DNA of 39,266 nt, from the NCBI GenBank assembly GCA_016235875.1, contig JACRII010000080.1, forward strand, positions 1 through 39,266. The letters are read 5' to 3'. A model generated the notes under the pieces. It was not told the DNA's origin, did no database searches, and saw nothing but the letters and a program-made list of their open reading frames with translations. This DNA comes from Planctomycetota bacterium. GTDB taxonomy: Bacteria > Planctomycetota > Brocadiia > Brocadiales > Brocadiaceae. Both the position numbers and the translations under genes were made by a program. Positions 39,245 to 39,266 of the stretch are shown one piece after another; position 1 is the first letter of the stretch; the number at the start of each line of letters is the position of its first letter.

Positions 39245-39266
39245 GTCACATCCTCCTTATGATACG

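Overview
The window is a bacterial chromosome segment of low to moderate GC. It opens with a complete S10-spc-alpha ribosomal protein supercluster (tuf 3' end to rplQ, 1-16582, all on the + strand). A mosaic of housekeeping, cobalamin, sensory and repeat-rich accessory DNA follows. KdsA indicates a Gram-negative type envelope. Atypical ribosomal proteins (an enlarged L17, no rpmD at the locus), a DUSP23-like phosphatase, a BadF-type activase and many GC-rich palindromic repeats suggest a planctomycete, possibly of the anammox (Brocadiales) type. That assignment is inference from overall character; no marker gene in the window proves it.

Region 1 (1-16582) runs tuf, rpsJ, rplC, rplD, rplW, rplB, rpsS, rplV, rpsC, rplP, rpmC, rpsQ, rplN, rplX, rplE, rpsN, rpsH, rplF, rplR, rpsE, rplO, secY, adk, map, infA, rpmJ, rpsM, a SAM-dependent methyltransferase, rpsK, rpsD, rpoA, rplQ, and ends at a terminator. 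Three features stand out: rpmD is absent between rpsE and rplO, a methyltransferase sits between rpsM and rpsK, and rpsC and rplP overlap by 56 bases.

Region 2 (16600-23750) holds maf with an overlapping dual-specificity phosphatase, a convergent BadF/HgdC-type activase, typA behind a promoter-terminator leader, HU, cobM, a small exported protein, kdsA, a 102-bp MITE-like element and tRNA-Thr(CGU).

Region 3 (23860-31630) is accessory. It holds an alkaline-phosphatase-superfamily enzyme and then what looks like a single integron gene cassette. This has a 70-bp attC with cores GTCTAAC/GTTAGGC, and the cassette begins with TTAGAC, which is exactly complementary to its own R'' core. The cassette carries a PD-(D/E)XK nuclease-like protein behind a consensus promoter, and no integrase is visible. 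An exported protein, cobS and cobU follow, with related GC-rich inverted-repeat elements around them. One palindrome plus a repeat has inserted in frame inside cobU. holA and a DUF433/DUF5615-type toxin-antitoxin pair, whose toxin is split by an in-frame TAG, close the region.

Region 4 (31774-39266) holds a transaldolase, a membrane Cache-HAMP protein without an output domain, rarA, an exported tandem double-Cache protein, a free-standing four-helix-bundle protein and an L-2-hydroxyglutarate oxidase-like FAD enzyme. The three sensor-like proteins all lack recognisable signalling outputs and may form a local sensory set.
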